Source: QHWT01 sp963755695
GTDB lineage: Bacteria; Acidobacteriota; Vicinamibacteria; Vicinamibacterales; 2-12-FULL-66-21
Length of the DNA stretch: 64,000 nt
Assembly (NCBI GenBank): GCA_963755695.1
Contig: CAVWLB010000008.1
Location: 1,054,001 to 1,118,000 of the forward strand
Direction of reading: 5' to 3'
The translations under genes and the position numbers were made by a program. A model generated the notes under the pieces. The model was not told the DNA's origin. It ran no database searches and was given only the letters and a program-made list of their open reading frames with translations. Position 1 is the first letter of the stretch, and every line of letters begins with the position of its first letter. Shown here piece after piece: positions 46,323-56,300 of this stretch.

Positions 46323-47410
46323 AGCCCCGATCGCTGTCCCGCCGCTGCGGATACCTCCTGAAGCTGCGCGATGCGCACGCGGAGGGATGTCGTGAACGAC
46401 TCCTGGTCCTCGGGCGTGGCGCCGCTGGCCCGCAGCGCCTCGCGCAATTGTTCGTCGGTGATCCGGCCCAGATAGCGGCACAGCCACGCGACGTTCTCCA
46501 CGGTGATCGACTCGCGGGCGTCGGCGGTCCGTTGGCCCGTATAACCGAACTGCACGAACCCCTCGGTGACGCCGGTGACGAACTGCGGCGTCTGCGCAGC
46601 GAAGGCGTTCGGATCCCACCGCCCGCGCGTGACCGGTGTCACTCCCCACCGGCCCATCGATCCGCCCCAGTCGATGATCATGTACTGCGCCTCGCGCTTC
46701 CATCGCGAGAGGCGCTGCACGTAGATCGCCGTGTTCGATCCGCGCGCGACGTCGCGCTGATCCTTGTTGTCCCAGTTCGACATCAGCATCATGAGCACAC
46801 GGAGTCCTGCAAGCTCGCGCGTGCCGACGAACGGGTTGTCGGTCCACGACCAGCTGTGCTCTTCGAACAGCTTCAAGACGTCTGGATCATCGAGCTCGAA
46901 TCTCGCGTCTCTGAAGCGGCCGGCTTGGTCGATGCACGGCGCCGTGCGGGTTAACCCACCGGTGCGGTCGACCTGCCCCTCGCGCACGTAGTAGGTCACC
47001 TCCGCGAAATATCCGCACGCCCACGCGAGGCGCACGCCGAACGTTTCTGGCTGTACCTCGTGTCCCCATTTCACCCGCCACCGGCGTCCGCGCCCGTCGC
47101 GGACCGACATACAGGGCTGCGATCCGTTCAGATGCTCTTCGATGAAGTGAAAGGGAGGTTGTGGCGTGCCGTCGCGACCGCCCGGCCCCGCCGAGAGATC
47201 GAGTCGTTCGACATCGCCGGGATCGCGCCAGAGACGATGGTGGACGCCGACGAGCGGGCGAGGACCAGCCCTTCGGACCTTGTAATGACCAATCGCGCGC
47301 CACATGAGTCGCAGGCTGACGAAGGCCAACACGGCTCCGGTCACCGTTATCGCCGTATAGAGAAGGAGCGGGTGCGTCACGGCGTTAGATTGAGGACGGC
47401 CCGTCTGCAT
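46256..47410 (-). CDS. Membrane-anchored protein with kinase-like signature, function unknown
   Basis: 384 residues. One N-terminal membrane helix (about 12-36), then a soluble domain. Two motifs resemble the active site of atypical kinases such as HipA/Fam20 types: LMSNWDNKDQRD (catalytic-loop-like N-x-D) and MIIDWGGSMG (DxG-like metal site), in the right order and about 35 residues apart. This is resemblance only. The last dozen residues come from the palindrome array, so the natural end may be earlier. ATG 47410. Confidence 0.6.
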   Translation of the reverse strand: MQTGRPQSNAVTHPLLLYTAITVTGAVLAFVSLRLMWRAIGHYKVRRAGPRPLVGVHHRLWRDPGDVERLDLSAGPGGRDGTPQPPFHFIEEHLNGSQPCMSVRDGRGRRWRVKWGHEVQPETFGVRLAWACGYFAEVTYYVREGQVDRTGGLTRTAPCIDQAGRFRDARFELDDPDVLKLFEEHSWSWTDNPFVGTRELAGLRVLMMLMSNWDNKDQRDVARGSNTAIYVQRLSRWKREAQYMIIDWGGSMGRWGVTPVTRGRWDPNAFAAQTPQFVTGVTEGFVQFGYTGQRTADARESITVENVAWLCRYLGRITDEQLREALRASGATPEDQESFTTSLRVRIAQLQEVSAAAGQRSGLGLRPPVLDSSHRNGVRPRTGV

Positions 47411-47550
47411 CTGATGTCATCCGCGCAACTTCCGCACACCCAGTAGTCAAACGGACGAGCTTTCTGCCAGCCACGCAGGTTATCTCGCAAGAAGTATGAC
47501 AGTCAGTGTTTCGTGCATCGAACGGGACTGTCACCGTTCCGGACCACGGA

Positions 47551-47556
47551 TAGAAT
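47551..47556 (+). promoter_or_regulatory. TAGAAT -10 element of exonuclease III
   Basis: Ends ten bases before the ATG. There is no Shine-Dalgarno, so a leader of at most a few bases is likely. Same hexamer as at hrpB. Confidence 0.45.
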
Positions 47557-47566
47557 CGATCGCTGG

Positions 47567-48316
47567 ATGAAAGTCGGCACCTGGAACGTCAATGGCATTC
47601 GCGCGCGGCAGTCGCAAGTGCAGGAATGGGTCGAGCGCGAGCAGCCGGACATCGTCTGTCTCCAGGAGATCAAGGCCGCATCCGACCAGGTACCGGCCGC
47701 GCTTTGCGAGATGGAAGGCTACTGGTGCTACTGGCACGGCGCGAAGGGATATTCCGGCGTCGGCCTGCACATCAGTAAGCGCCTCTGCCCTGAGCGGCCG
47801 GATTTCGTGCACCCCGCGTTCGATTACGAGAGCCGGATCGTCACGGTGACGGTCGCAGGCGTGACGTTCGCGTCGGTTTACGTGCCCAACGGCGGCAAGG
47901 ATTTTCCGGCGAAGATGCAGTTTCTCGACGCGCTCGACGGTTACGTCACGGGACTCCTCGCCGGCGGCACACGGCTCGTGATCTGCGGCGACATCAACAT
48001 CGCCCGGGCGGACATCGACGTCCATCCGAAGGAGCGAAAACCACGCGCCATCGGACAGCTGCCCGAAGAACGCGCGCTGCTCGAGCAGATTCTGACGCGC
48101 GGCCTCGTCGATACCAGCCGCGCGCTCGAGCCAGAGAACGATCAGCTGTTCACGTGGTGGGCGCCGTGGCGGAACATGCGCCAGCGCAACATCGGCTGGC
48201 GCCTCGACTACGTGCTCGCCAGCCGTTCGATGTTCGACGCCGTTGTGAGCTGCAGCGTGCAGCGCGAGGTCGGGACGAGCGATCACGCGCCGGTCCTGGC
48301 CACGTTCAACGTGTGA
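47567..48316 (+). CDS. xth: Exodeoxyribonuclease III
   Basis: 249 residues, full length for the family. EEP-fold motifs: TWNVNGIRAR, LQEIK (catalytic Glu), SRIVTVTV, VPNGG, GDINIARADIDVHP (Asp and Asn), WRLDY and the terminal SDHAPV with catalytic Asp-His. Acts on AP sites and 3' ends in base-excision repair, in the cytoplasm. The frame extends 18 codons upstream but the family starts at MKVGTWN. Confidence 0.95.
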   Translation: MKVGTWNVNGIRARQSQVQEWVEREQPDIVCLQEIKAASDQVPAALCEMEGYWCYWHGAKGYSGVGLHISKRLCPERPDFVHPAFDYESRIVTVTVAGVTFASVYVPNGGKDFPAKMQFLDALDGYVTGLLAGGTRLVICGDINIARADIDVHPKERKPRAIGQLPEERALLEQILTRGLVDTSRALEPENDQLFTWWAPWRNMRQRNIGWRLDYVLASRSMFDAVVSCSVQREVGTSDHAPVLATFNV

Positions 48317-48340
48317 TCCGTCCGAGCTCAGGAGGCTCCC

Positions 48341-50152
48341 GTGCGGTTGAACCGGCCGCTCGCAACCACCACCTGCATCGTTGCCGGCTGGTTGTCGGTC
48401 GCCATCCTGGGAGCTCAGGATCCGGCAACGCCTCCACAGCAGGAGCAGCGGCCCACCTTCAGGGTTGGCGCAAATTTGGTCCGTGTGGACGTCACGGTGA
48501 TCGACCGGCGTGGCGAACCCGTGACGGATCTGACGCAGGACGACTTCGAGATCCGCGAAGACGGCGTGCCGCAGGCCGTCGAAACCTTCAAGCTGGTCGA
48601 AGCTACCGGCGAAGCACCCGACGACTTGTCGCTGCCGATTCGGTCACCCGAGCATGCACTCGCTGAAGCCGCCCGCGACGAGATTCGCGTCTTCGTGATC
48701 TTCTGGGACGAGTACCACATCGGCCAGATGGGCGCCGCGATCGAGGGGCGCAAGGCGCTGTCGGATTTCGTTCACAACGCGTTCGGCCCCGCCGACCTCG
48801 TTGCGCTCGTCGATCAGCTGACGCCTCTCGACGCTATCAAGTTCACGCGGGATCGGCTCGAGCTGACGGAAGCGGTTCGCAAGCTGAAAGGACGGCAGGG
48901 AATTTACCTTCCGCCGCGAAGCGCGATGGAAGAAGGCCAGTTGATGCGGATGCGCGACATCGAACAACTACGCGCGCAGGTCACCGCGTCAGCACTCGAA
49001 GCCACCATCTCGCACCTCGGCGCGATTCGCGAAGGGCGCAAGGCCATTCTCTTGGTCAGCCAGGATATCGGAGCGCTCCCGCGAGATGAGCGTTATCACT
49101 GGCTCGACGGGGCGATCCGTCTCGCGAATACCAACAACACGGTCATCTACACGCTGGATCCCCGCGGACTGATGATGAATGGCGGCATGTCTGACGTGCT
49201 GCAGGCGCTTGCCTCGGAGACGGGTGGACGCTGGTTTCAGAGCAACAACCCGGCACCGCAGCTGCGGGCCATCGTCAAGGAAGCGCGGGCGTTCTATCTG
49301 CTCGGCTACACCTCGAGCCTCAATCCCGCCGATGGCAAGTTCCACCGGATCAAGGTGAACGTGAAACGACCCGGTGTGGACGTCCACGCCAGGAACGGCT
49401 ACCTGGCTCCAGCGCCCACCGAGATTGAAAGTGAGCGCACCCGAGCCGCTGCTGCAGTTGTAGCTCCCGAGGTCGAACGAGCGCTGGCTTCGCTCCGGAC
49501 GGTGCGTCCCGATACCGTCGGCGATCTCTGGGTTGGCGCGACGCGCGGCGCCGACGGCGAGCCCCGCGTGACGATCGCCTGGACTCCGCGCGCCGCGCCG
49601 ACCGCAGCGGTCATGGTGCGGGCCACCGCGCTTGACGGGACCGTCTGTTTCGATGCGACGATTCCGGCGGCCGGCGCCACTTTCACATGCCCGCCCGGAC
49701 GCTTGTCGATTCAGCGCACGCTGCTCGATGCCGATGGCGCGGCCGCCGATCGGGAGACGTCATCGTTCGACGTGCCGGCATTCATCGGCTCGCTTTCGAT
49801 GAGCACACCCTCGCTGCATCGCGCCCGGAACGGCCTCGAGCTTCGATCGCTCACCGCCGGAGGAGAAGCTGTCCCGTATGCGGGCCATGTCTTCGATCGG
49901 ACCGACAGGCTGGTGGTGCGCTTCTCGCTGTTCGGCACGGCATCCTCCGACGCGACGCTCACGGTGACGCTTCTCAGCCGCGCTGGCGTCGCGCTGGCCG
50001 CCTTGCCGCTCGCATCCGTGCCGGACCGTCCGGGCGAGTATGTGGTGCAGTTTCCACTGGCATCGGTATCGCGAGGCGACTACCTGATCGCGATTGAAGC
50101 GTCACACGGCGAGCTTCACAGTAAGGCACTGGTGCCATTCCACGCGTCGTAG
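48341..50152 (+). CDS. Exported VWFA-related (acidobacterial type) protein
   Basis: 603 residues from GTG 48341 (AGGAGG five bases upstream). Signal peptide (to LGAQDP); an opening beta module (NLVRVDVTVIDRRGEPVTDLTQDDFEIREDG) typical of acidobacterial VWFA-related proteins; a VWA-like domain (about 100-330: FVIFWDEYHIG, ILLVSQDIGALP, YTLDPRGLMM, FYLLGYTSSLNPADGKFHRIKV); and a C-terminal beta-sandwich region. The metal-site motif is degenerate (the usual DxSxS reads DEYHI). Role unknown, presumably protein binding outside the cytoplasm. Confidence 0.9.
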   Translation: MRLNRPLATTTCIVAGWLSVAILGAQDPATPPQQEQRPTFRVGANLVRVDVTVIDRRGEPVTDLTQDDFEIREDGVPQAVETFKLVEATGEAPDDLSLPIRSPEHALAEAARDEIRVFVIFWDEYHIGQMGAAIEGRKALSDFVHNAFGPADLVALVDQLTPLDAIKFTRDRLELTEAVRKLKGRQGIYLPPRSAMEEGQLMRMRDIEQLRAQVTASALEATISHLGAIREGRKAILLVSQDIGALPRDERYHWLDGAIRLANTNNTVIYTLDPRGLMMNGGMSDVLQALASETGGRWFQSNNPAPQLRAIVKEARAFYLLGYTSSLNPADGKFHRIKVNVKRPGVDVHARNGYLAPAPTEIESERTRAAAAVVAPEVERALASLRTVRPDTVGDLWVGATRGADGEPRVTIAWTPRAAPTAAVMVRATALDGTVCFDATIPAAGATFTCPPGRLSIQRTLLDADGAAADRETSSFDVPAFIGSLSMSTPSLHRARNGLELRSLTAGGEAVPYAGHVFDRTDRLVVRFSLFGTASSDATLTVTLLSRAGVALAALPLASVPDRPGEYVVQFPLASVSRGDYLIAIEASHGELHSKALVPFHAS

Positions 50153-50156
50153 GGAA

Positions 50157-50236
50157 TGGCTCATGACTTATGGCTCACGCGGCTCACGGATTAGTGGCTC
50201 ACGTCTCACGGCTCATGGGGCCCTGAGCCCTGAGCC
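50157..50236. repeat. GGCTCACG word repeat array
   Basis: Units containing GGCTCAC / GGCTCAT at irregular 7-15 nt spacing, then a short complementary arm (CCCTGAGCCCTGAGCC). It fills the gap between the stops of the VWFA gene (five bases away) and pepT (four bases away). Confidence 0.7.
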
Positions 50237-50239
50237 GAT

Positions 50240-51460
50240 TCACTCCGTCCACACCCGACCGAGCTCGACGATAACGGCGGTGGCTTTTTCCAGGTCTTCG
50301 CGCGAGGTCCATTCCAGGCGCGAATGAAAGTTGTGTTCCCCTGCGAACAAGTTCGGCGTGGGCAGTCCCATGAACGAGAGACGAGACCCGTCGGTGCCCC
50401 CGCGGATTGGCTTCTCGACCGGCTCCAGTCCCACACGACGAATCGCCTGACGCGCGCGGTTGACGACGTCAGGATGCCGATCGAGCATCTCGCGCATGTT
50501 CCGATAGGACTGCTGCACTTCGATCTCCACGCGGGTGCCGGTCTCGGCCGCGACCTCTCGCGCGAGCCGTTCGACCAGGGCTTCCTTATCGGTCAGCCGG
50601 GCGGTGTTGAAGTCGCGAATCAGCACCCGGACGCTGGTGCGATCAACGGACGCGTCCATCTGGTAGGGGTGCACGTAACCGTCGTAGCCATCGGTCGTCT
50701 CCGGCGACAGGTCGCTCGCGGGAAAGCGATCGATGAACCGGGCCGCCGCCTTGATCGCGTTGACCATGCGTCCTTTGGCATAACCCGGGTGGGTGTTGAA
50801 TCCGAGGAAGGTCACGCGCATCGCGTCGGCAGAGAAGCTCTCGTATTCCAGTTCGCCGCAGTTGCCGCCGTCGAGCGTATAGGCACACGCCGCGCCAAAC
50901 CGCGCGACCTCGAAGCGATCCGCCCCTCGGCCGATCTCTTCATCCGGCGTGAAGCAGATGCGAATCGCACCGTGCGGGGTCTCCGGCCGCGCGAGCCAAT
51001 ATTCGGCCGCCGCCATGATTGCCGCGACACCCGCCTTGTCATCAGCACCGAGAAGCGTCGTACCCGACGCCGTGACGATGTCGTGGCCGATCTGGGCGGC
51101 AAGCTCCGGCTGCTCGGACGCACGCAGCACGGCCGCCTCATCGTCTGGCAGCACGATGTCCCGGCCGTCCCACGCTCGATGGACGATCGGTCTCACGTTC
51201 TGACCGCTCATCTCCGGGGATGTGTCGACATGCGCCACGAATCCGATCACCGGCACATCGCGATCGATCGACGCCGGGATCGTTGCCATGACGTAACCGT
51301 TTTCATCCATCGTCGCGTCTTCGACGCCCATGGCGCGAAGCTCTGAAACCAGCAGCTCGAGCAGCTGCAGCTGTCCCGGCGTGCTCGGGCAGGATCGCGA
51401 GCTCTCATCGGAACGCGTGTCAATTCGCACGTAACGGAGGAACCGTTCGAGAACGCTCAT
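50240..51460 (-). CDS. pepT: Peptidase T (tripeptide aminopeptidase)
   Basis: 406 residues, the usual PepT length. M20 metallopeptidase motifs: GFVAHVDTSPE (zinc His and Asp), LGADDKAG (bridging Asp), TPDEEIGRG (catalytic Glu), AYTLDGG, HPGYAKGRMVNA in the dimerisation domain, and the late FAGEHNFHS zinc His. Cytoplasmic zinc enzyme releasing the N-terminal residue of tripeptides. Its ATG directly follows the stop of the YkgJ-like gene (TGAATG), suggesting coupling. Confidence 0.96.
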   Translation of the reverse strand: MSVLERFLRYVRIDTRSDESSRSCPSTPGQLQLLELLVSELRAMGVEDATMDENGYVMATIPASIDRDVPVIGFVAHVDTSPEMSGQNVRPIVHRAWDGRDIVLPDDEAAVLRASEQPELAAQIGHDIVTASGTTLLGADDKAGVAAIMAAAEYWLARPETPHGAIRICFTPDEEIGRGADRFEVARFGAACAYTLDGGNCGELEYESFSADAMRVTFLGFNTHPGYAKGRMVNAIKAAARFIDRFPASDLSPETTDGYDGYVHPYQMDASVDRTSVRVLIRDFNTARLTDKEALVERLAREVAAETGTRVEIEVQQSYRNMREMLDRHPDVVNRARQAIRRVGLEPVEKPIRGGTDGSRLSFMGLPTPNLFAGEHNFHSRLEWTSREDLEKATAVIVELGRVWTE

Positions 51461-52432
51461 TCAGGAGGTGGGCTGCTCGCTTCGCCGGTTGCGCCGCCCG
51501 GGCGACGGCTCGTCACAGAGCAGGGCAAGCCGCTGCGACGATGACTCGTGGATCAGGTGATAATCGCTGCGCCGAATCGCCTCCATCGCGTCACCGCACT
51601 GCGCGAGTTCGCGCTCGAACGCGTTGAGGCACATGCCGAGATAACGGACGATCGTCTCGAGGCCGCGTCCCTGATACGCAATCCAGGTCGCGAACAGCCG
51701 CGCCGCGAGCCAGCGCTGAACGGCTCTGTCGTGAGCAGCGACCGCACCATGCGGAGGGAGGGTGATGTCGGCAAACGCGCGCTCTACCCGGTCGATCAGC
51801 GTGCCGCGTCCCGGCGTCCAGGAGGCGACCAACGCCGTCGCGTCGGCGAGCGCCGCAAGCGAGCGCCGGGCGCCGAGGCCAGGTTGTGTGAGCAACGCAA
51901 TCGACAACGCTTCCCATCGCCCATAGCTGTCGAGATCCGTCAGGACGCCGTCGCGAAGCAGCGGAGGCCAGGCGTCCTGCGCGTCGAGCCCGTCGAGCGC
52001 GCCATCCTGGGCCAGCGCGGCCGGGGCATCGACTATCGTGACCGGTCCAGTGTCTTCGAACAGCAGGCTCGACGCAGTCGGGCAGAAGTGAGACAGCGAG
52101 ATGAACGTGCCGCGCGGATCGTGGAGGACGAGGCGCGGGAACATCCGGCACGTGAGCGGCAGCGCGTCGTGACCGCCGGCGGCATGGATTGCGCAGAGGC
52201 GCGTATCTCTATCGAAGAAGCTGCACGAGCCGTTGGCCTCGCGAGCCGCGAGCGCCGGGCGCCCGCCGATCGGTTCGAGTAACGCGCCGCTGCCAAGTTG
52301 GAGCGCCCGAACCGCCGTCACCTCACCCGGATTGAAGGGAATGTCCCAACCGGACTGACAGCACACGCCCGAGTGGCGGCATCGATAGTCCGCATGAAAG
52401 CTCAGACACTTCGAACGGGGCACCGACATCAT
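51461..52432 (-). CDS. YkgJ/FliB-like cysteine-cluster protein
   Basis: 323 residues. The first 110 hold a Cys-rich domain: C9, then CRHSGVCCQSGW, C51SFF, CAIH, LPLTCRMFPR and later FCPTA, the spacing seen in YkgJ-type putative Fe-S or zinc proteins and in FliB (flagellin lysine methylase). The C-terminal 200 residues are helical and unassigned. No flagellar gene is near, so the methylase role is doubtful. Upstream of and abutting pepT. Confidence 0.8.
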   Translation of the reverse strand: MMSVPRSKCLSFHADYRCRHSGVCCQSGWDIPFNPGEVTAVRALQLGSGALLEPIGGRPALAAREANGSCSFFDRDTRLCAIHAAGGHDALPLTCRMFPRLVLHDPRGTFISLSHFCPTASSLLFEDTGPVTIVDAPAALAQDGALDGLDAQDAWPPLLRDGVLTDLDSYGRWEALSIALLTQPGLGARRSLAALADATALVASWTPGRGTLIDRVERAFADITLPPHGAVAAHDRAVQRWLAARLFATWIAYQGRGLETIVRYLGMCLNAFERELAQCGDAMEAIRRSDYHLIHESSSQRLALLCDEPSPGRRNRRSEQPTS

Positions 52433-52598
52433 TTGATCTTAGCCTGCGCCAGGGATTGTTCCACCAAAGCCGGACAAGCGTCCCGATTCAGACCGCCGAT
52501 TACAAAATTGACAGGTGTGAGTCTGCCGATGTGTGCAATTCCCGCGACTTTTGTGTTAGCTCGACCGGCCCGGGAATTGCTCCAAACGGGGCTTCGCC

Positions 52599-53231
52599 AT
52601 GTCAGACAGCGAAACATTCGGTCCCCGTCTCCGCAGCGAGCGTGAGCGCCGCGGCATCACGCTCGAAACTATCGCGGTCGTCACCAACGTCAGCGTCGAA
52701 CTCTGGCAAGGGCTCGAGCGCAATGATTTCTCACGCTGGCCGTCTGGAATCTTTGCGCGTGCATTCGTGCGCGACTATGCGAAGGCCGTGGGGCTCGACG
52801 CCGACGAGACCGTCGACGAGTTCTGCCGGTTGTTTCCCCAAGGGGATCGCCGCGCCAACCGTGTCATTCGTGCACAGGCGCAGTTGATTGGCCACACCCC
52901 CGAGTACCAGGACGAGATCTCGCTGCCGGGAGGCGTCGATCGGCGGGCGTCAGTGCGCGAAGCCAAGGAACAGGCACGCGTCCGCCGCATGCGGCTGGCG
53001 CCGCGCGCCGTGGCCGCCACGATCGACGTGCTGACGGTGACCGTCGCTGCATCGGGCATCGCGCTCGCCTTCCCGGTGGCGTTCTGGACCACCCTCGGAG
53101 TGGTGGCTTTCGTCTATTACGGCGTGTCGACCATTGCCGCCGGCAACACACCGGGCATGCGGCTGACGGAAGCTATCCGCCAGCGAGTGCCCGCGCTCTT
53201 CACCGTCCAGGATCGCCGCGCGCACGCATAA
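52599..53231 (+). CDS. HTH_25 (RodZ-type) domain fused to an RDD-like membrane domain
   Basis: 210 residues. HTH_25 (about 5-80: FGPRLRSERERRGITLETIAVVTNVS, LERNDFSRWPSGIFARAFVRDYAKAVGLD), the RodZ helix-turn-helix. A linker follows, then an RDD-like module with two membrane helices (about 135-195: RAVAATIDVLTVTVAASGIAL, FWTTLGVVAFVYYGVS, then NTPGMRLTEA). RodZ instead has one membrane helix and DUF4115. A paralogue is at 62432. Could tether MreB-like filaments or DNA to the membrane; unproven. Confidence 0.82.
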   Translation: MSDSETFGPRLRSERERRGITLETIAVVTNVSVELWQGLERNDFSRWPSGIFARAFVRDYAKAVGLDADETVDEFCRLFPQGDRRANRVIRAQAQLIGHTPEYQDEISLPGGVDRRASVREAKEQARVRRMRLAPRAVAATIDVLTVTVAASGIALAFPVAFWTTLGVVAFVYYGVSTIAAGNTPGMRLTEAIRQRVPALFTVQDRRAHA

Positions 53232-53233
53232 AT

Positions 53234-53300
53234 CGTTCACGGTTAGCGGTTACCCGTCACCGGTTGGCGGTTGGCCGCCGGCGGTTCGCGGGTGACCGGC
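53234..53300. repeat. CGGTTRGC word repeat array
   Basis: Units CGGTTAGC, CGGTTACC, CGGTTGGC, CGGTTGGCC, CGGTTCGC at 7-10 nt intervals, starting two bases after the stop of the HTH_25-RDD gene. Only weak complementary pairing (CCGGTTGGCGG with CCGCCGGCGG). Confidence 0.6.
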
Positions 53301-53397
53301 CGTCCCCTACCCTGAATCCGTCAACCTCCCCGCTCCGGCGACGCGTCCGCCGCCCAGGAGCCGGTGTCTAAATTTCCGAGGATCATTTCAGAGGACC

Positions 53398-56300
53398 ATG
53401 ACACGCCGATTCGTATTCTGCGGGAGCCTTTTCCTTCTCGTTGCTTCTCCGGTCGCCGCTCGACAGCCAAGTCCGCCGTCGCCGTTACGCGTTGCCAGCG
53501 CCGGGCCAACCGGAGAAGTCGCCTCAATCGAAGAAGCCAACGAGATCCGGATCGTCTTTTCCGAGCCGATGGTGACGATTGGGCGGATTCCCGAGCGGCC
53601 GCGCCCGTCATTCTTCAAAATCAGTCCCGCGGTGAGCGGCACGTTCCGCTGGTCGGGGACAACCGTCCTGATTTTCGCGCCGTCAAAAAGACTGCCGCTC
53701 GCGACAAAGTACGACGTGACGATCGAGCCGACCGCCGCTGCCGTCAGCGGCCGCCGGCTCTCGACGCCCTATACCTTCACGTTTACGACACCGACCGTCC
53801 GGCTTCTGCAGACGGATTGGTATCGGCCCGGCGGGCGTTTCGATGCGGCCCCGATCGTTCTGTTGCGATTCAACCAGCCGGTCGGTCCCGAAGTGACCGC
53901 CGCGCACGTGAGCGCGCGATTCCAGAGCCATTCATTCGCCGAGCCGGTGATGTCGCCGGCTGCCGTGCAGCGCGTGCGCGCTGTCGACCCGGCGTCGCTC
54001 GACGGGCTCAACAGCAGGCTTCGCGCGGCGCGCCGCGCCGCGGGCGCGACTGGTCCGGTCGCGCTCGCCCTTGCAAGGACGTGGGACAGGAAGGCCTTTC
54101 CCCCGTCCGACGATCTTCTCGTCCTTCAGATGACGACCCCGGTTCCGCCGGAAAGTTGGGTGGTTGTCGAAGTCGACGGCCAGGTGCCGTCCCTGGCAGG
54201 CGCAGCGGTTTCGCGGAAACCGCAGGACTACACCATCCAGGTCGAGCGGGCGTTTTTCGTCAACGGCTTCTATTGCGCGAGTGCCTGCAACCCCGACGGC
54301 CGCAATGGAATCGAGTTTCGGGTGCCGGTGAAGGCGGACGCATTTGCCGCGGCACTTCGCGCGTCGGACATCACCAACGCTGCCAGCGAGCGAGCCATCG
54401 TGAAGGGAACTCCACAGAAGCGTCAGAGCTGGCAGCTCGATCACGCCGTCTCGCTCACGGTCGAAGACGCGGACTTCACGGCTCAACCGCCGGCCTCCAC
54501 CTGGGCGGTCACCCTTCCATCGGATCTGCAGTCAGCTGATGGTCAGACGCTCGGTTACACGTGGATGGGTATCGTCGAGAACTGGCATCAACCTGCATTC
54601 ACCAGCTTCGGCGACGGCCATGGCGTCTGGGAAACCGGTGGCGGGACGACGCTGCCGTTCTATGCACGGAACTTCCAGAACGTGCGGCAATGGGCGGCGC
54701 CGGTCGCTCCGAGCGAGCTGATGCCGACCCTGCGGAGTTTGCAGAAGGAACATTTCTCACTGGCGCCAACCACGGCGTCCGTTGAGCGCCGGCTCGGTGG
54801 CGCGCCGGATCGCGTCCTCTCTCACGGTCTCGACCTGTCCAAGGCGTTGAAGCCATCCGGCACGGGCCTCGTGTGGGCAGCCGTCGAGGAGGGGCAGCCT
54901 ATCGAACACGCGTGGACGTCGCGCGACGAGAACCACCCTGAGCCTCGTACGCGCGCAACGCTCGTGCAGGTGACCAATCTCGGCATCAGCGTAAAGGACA
55001 GTCCGGAAAACACTCTCATTTTCGTGACCCGCCTCGATACGGCCGCTCCTGTTACCGGCGCGCGTGTATCGATCATCAGGCCCGATGGGTCCATTCAGTG
55101 GACGGGAACAACAGGCTCAGATGGTGTGGCGATGGCGCCCGAAACCAGATTGCGCAATCCCGAGCGTTCGTGGGAGTTCGCGTTCATGGTCATGGCGGAG
55201 AAGGACGGCGACATCGCCTATGTCGGCAGCGATTGGAACGAGGGGGTGCAGCCGTGGGATTTCGGCATGCGTCTCGACCTGGAGGAAGCCGATCCGCTCC
55301 TTCGCGGAACGGTCTTCACCGATCGCGGCGTCTACCGCCTCGGCGAGGAGGTGCACTTCAAGGCCATATTCCGGCACAACGCGCCGGCCGGGGTGAAGCT
55401 CCTCGATCCCGATACGCCCGTCATCGTTACAGTTCGAGATAGCCGCAACCGGGTTGTCGACGAGCGGACGATCAAGATGAACGGCTGGAGCAGCGCCGAA
55501 TGGATCTGGTCGCTTCCAGGCCAGGGCGCGCTTGGCAACTACTCGATCCGCGCGCTGCTCCAGAGTGATCTCGACAAGGCGACGCCGAAAACCGCCGAGC
55601 GCCAACCGGACAACGACGGGATCGAAGAGGAAGACTACCGGCAGTGGAAGAAGAGCGTTCACGCGTCGTTCCTCGTCGCCGCCTATCGCCGTCCCGACTT
55701 CCGGGTCGACGTCACGCTGAAGGGAGACACGCGCATTGCCGGCGAGGCGCTGAATGGGGAGGTCGCTGCGAGATATCTCTTCGGCGCGCCAATGACGAAG
55801 CGTCCGACGAAATGGACCTTCACACGCGCACCGGTGTTCAGCGCGCCCGACGTTGTCACGCAGAAGTTCCCGACCGACCGATGGACCTTTGTCGGCTGGG
55901 AGCAGAGCGATCGGCCAGGCAGGCCCGAACTGTCGGCCGACGAAGGACAACTTGCCGCAAACGGTCAGCTGTCGCTGACGCTCGCGACCGATCCAAAGGC
56001 GGGGATTCCGTACCTGGTACACGCCTCGAGGGAGACGTCGAGGATGTTTCACGGCAGCACATCGCCAATCGTGCGAGCCTTCTCGTGCATCCCGCGCCCT
56101 GGTACATCGGCATCAAACGTCTGCCCTACTTCGTCGACCAGCAGACGGGCCTCTCGACCGAGCTGATTGCTGTCGGTCTCGACGGCGCCGCCGTGCCGCA
56201 ACTCCCCATCGACGTCACGCTCACGCAGGTGCAGTGGCAGAGCGTGCGGCGCGCTGAAGGCAACGGCTTCTACACGTGGGAAACCGAGCGGAAGGAAGTT

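Noticed and set aside
51461..52432. Flagellin lysine N-methylase (fliB)
   Set aside because: Only the cysteine cluster matches well and no flagellar genes are nearby.
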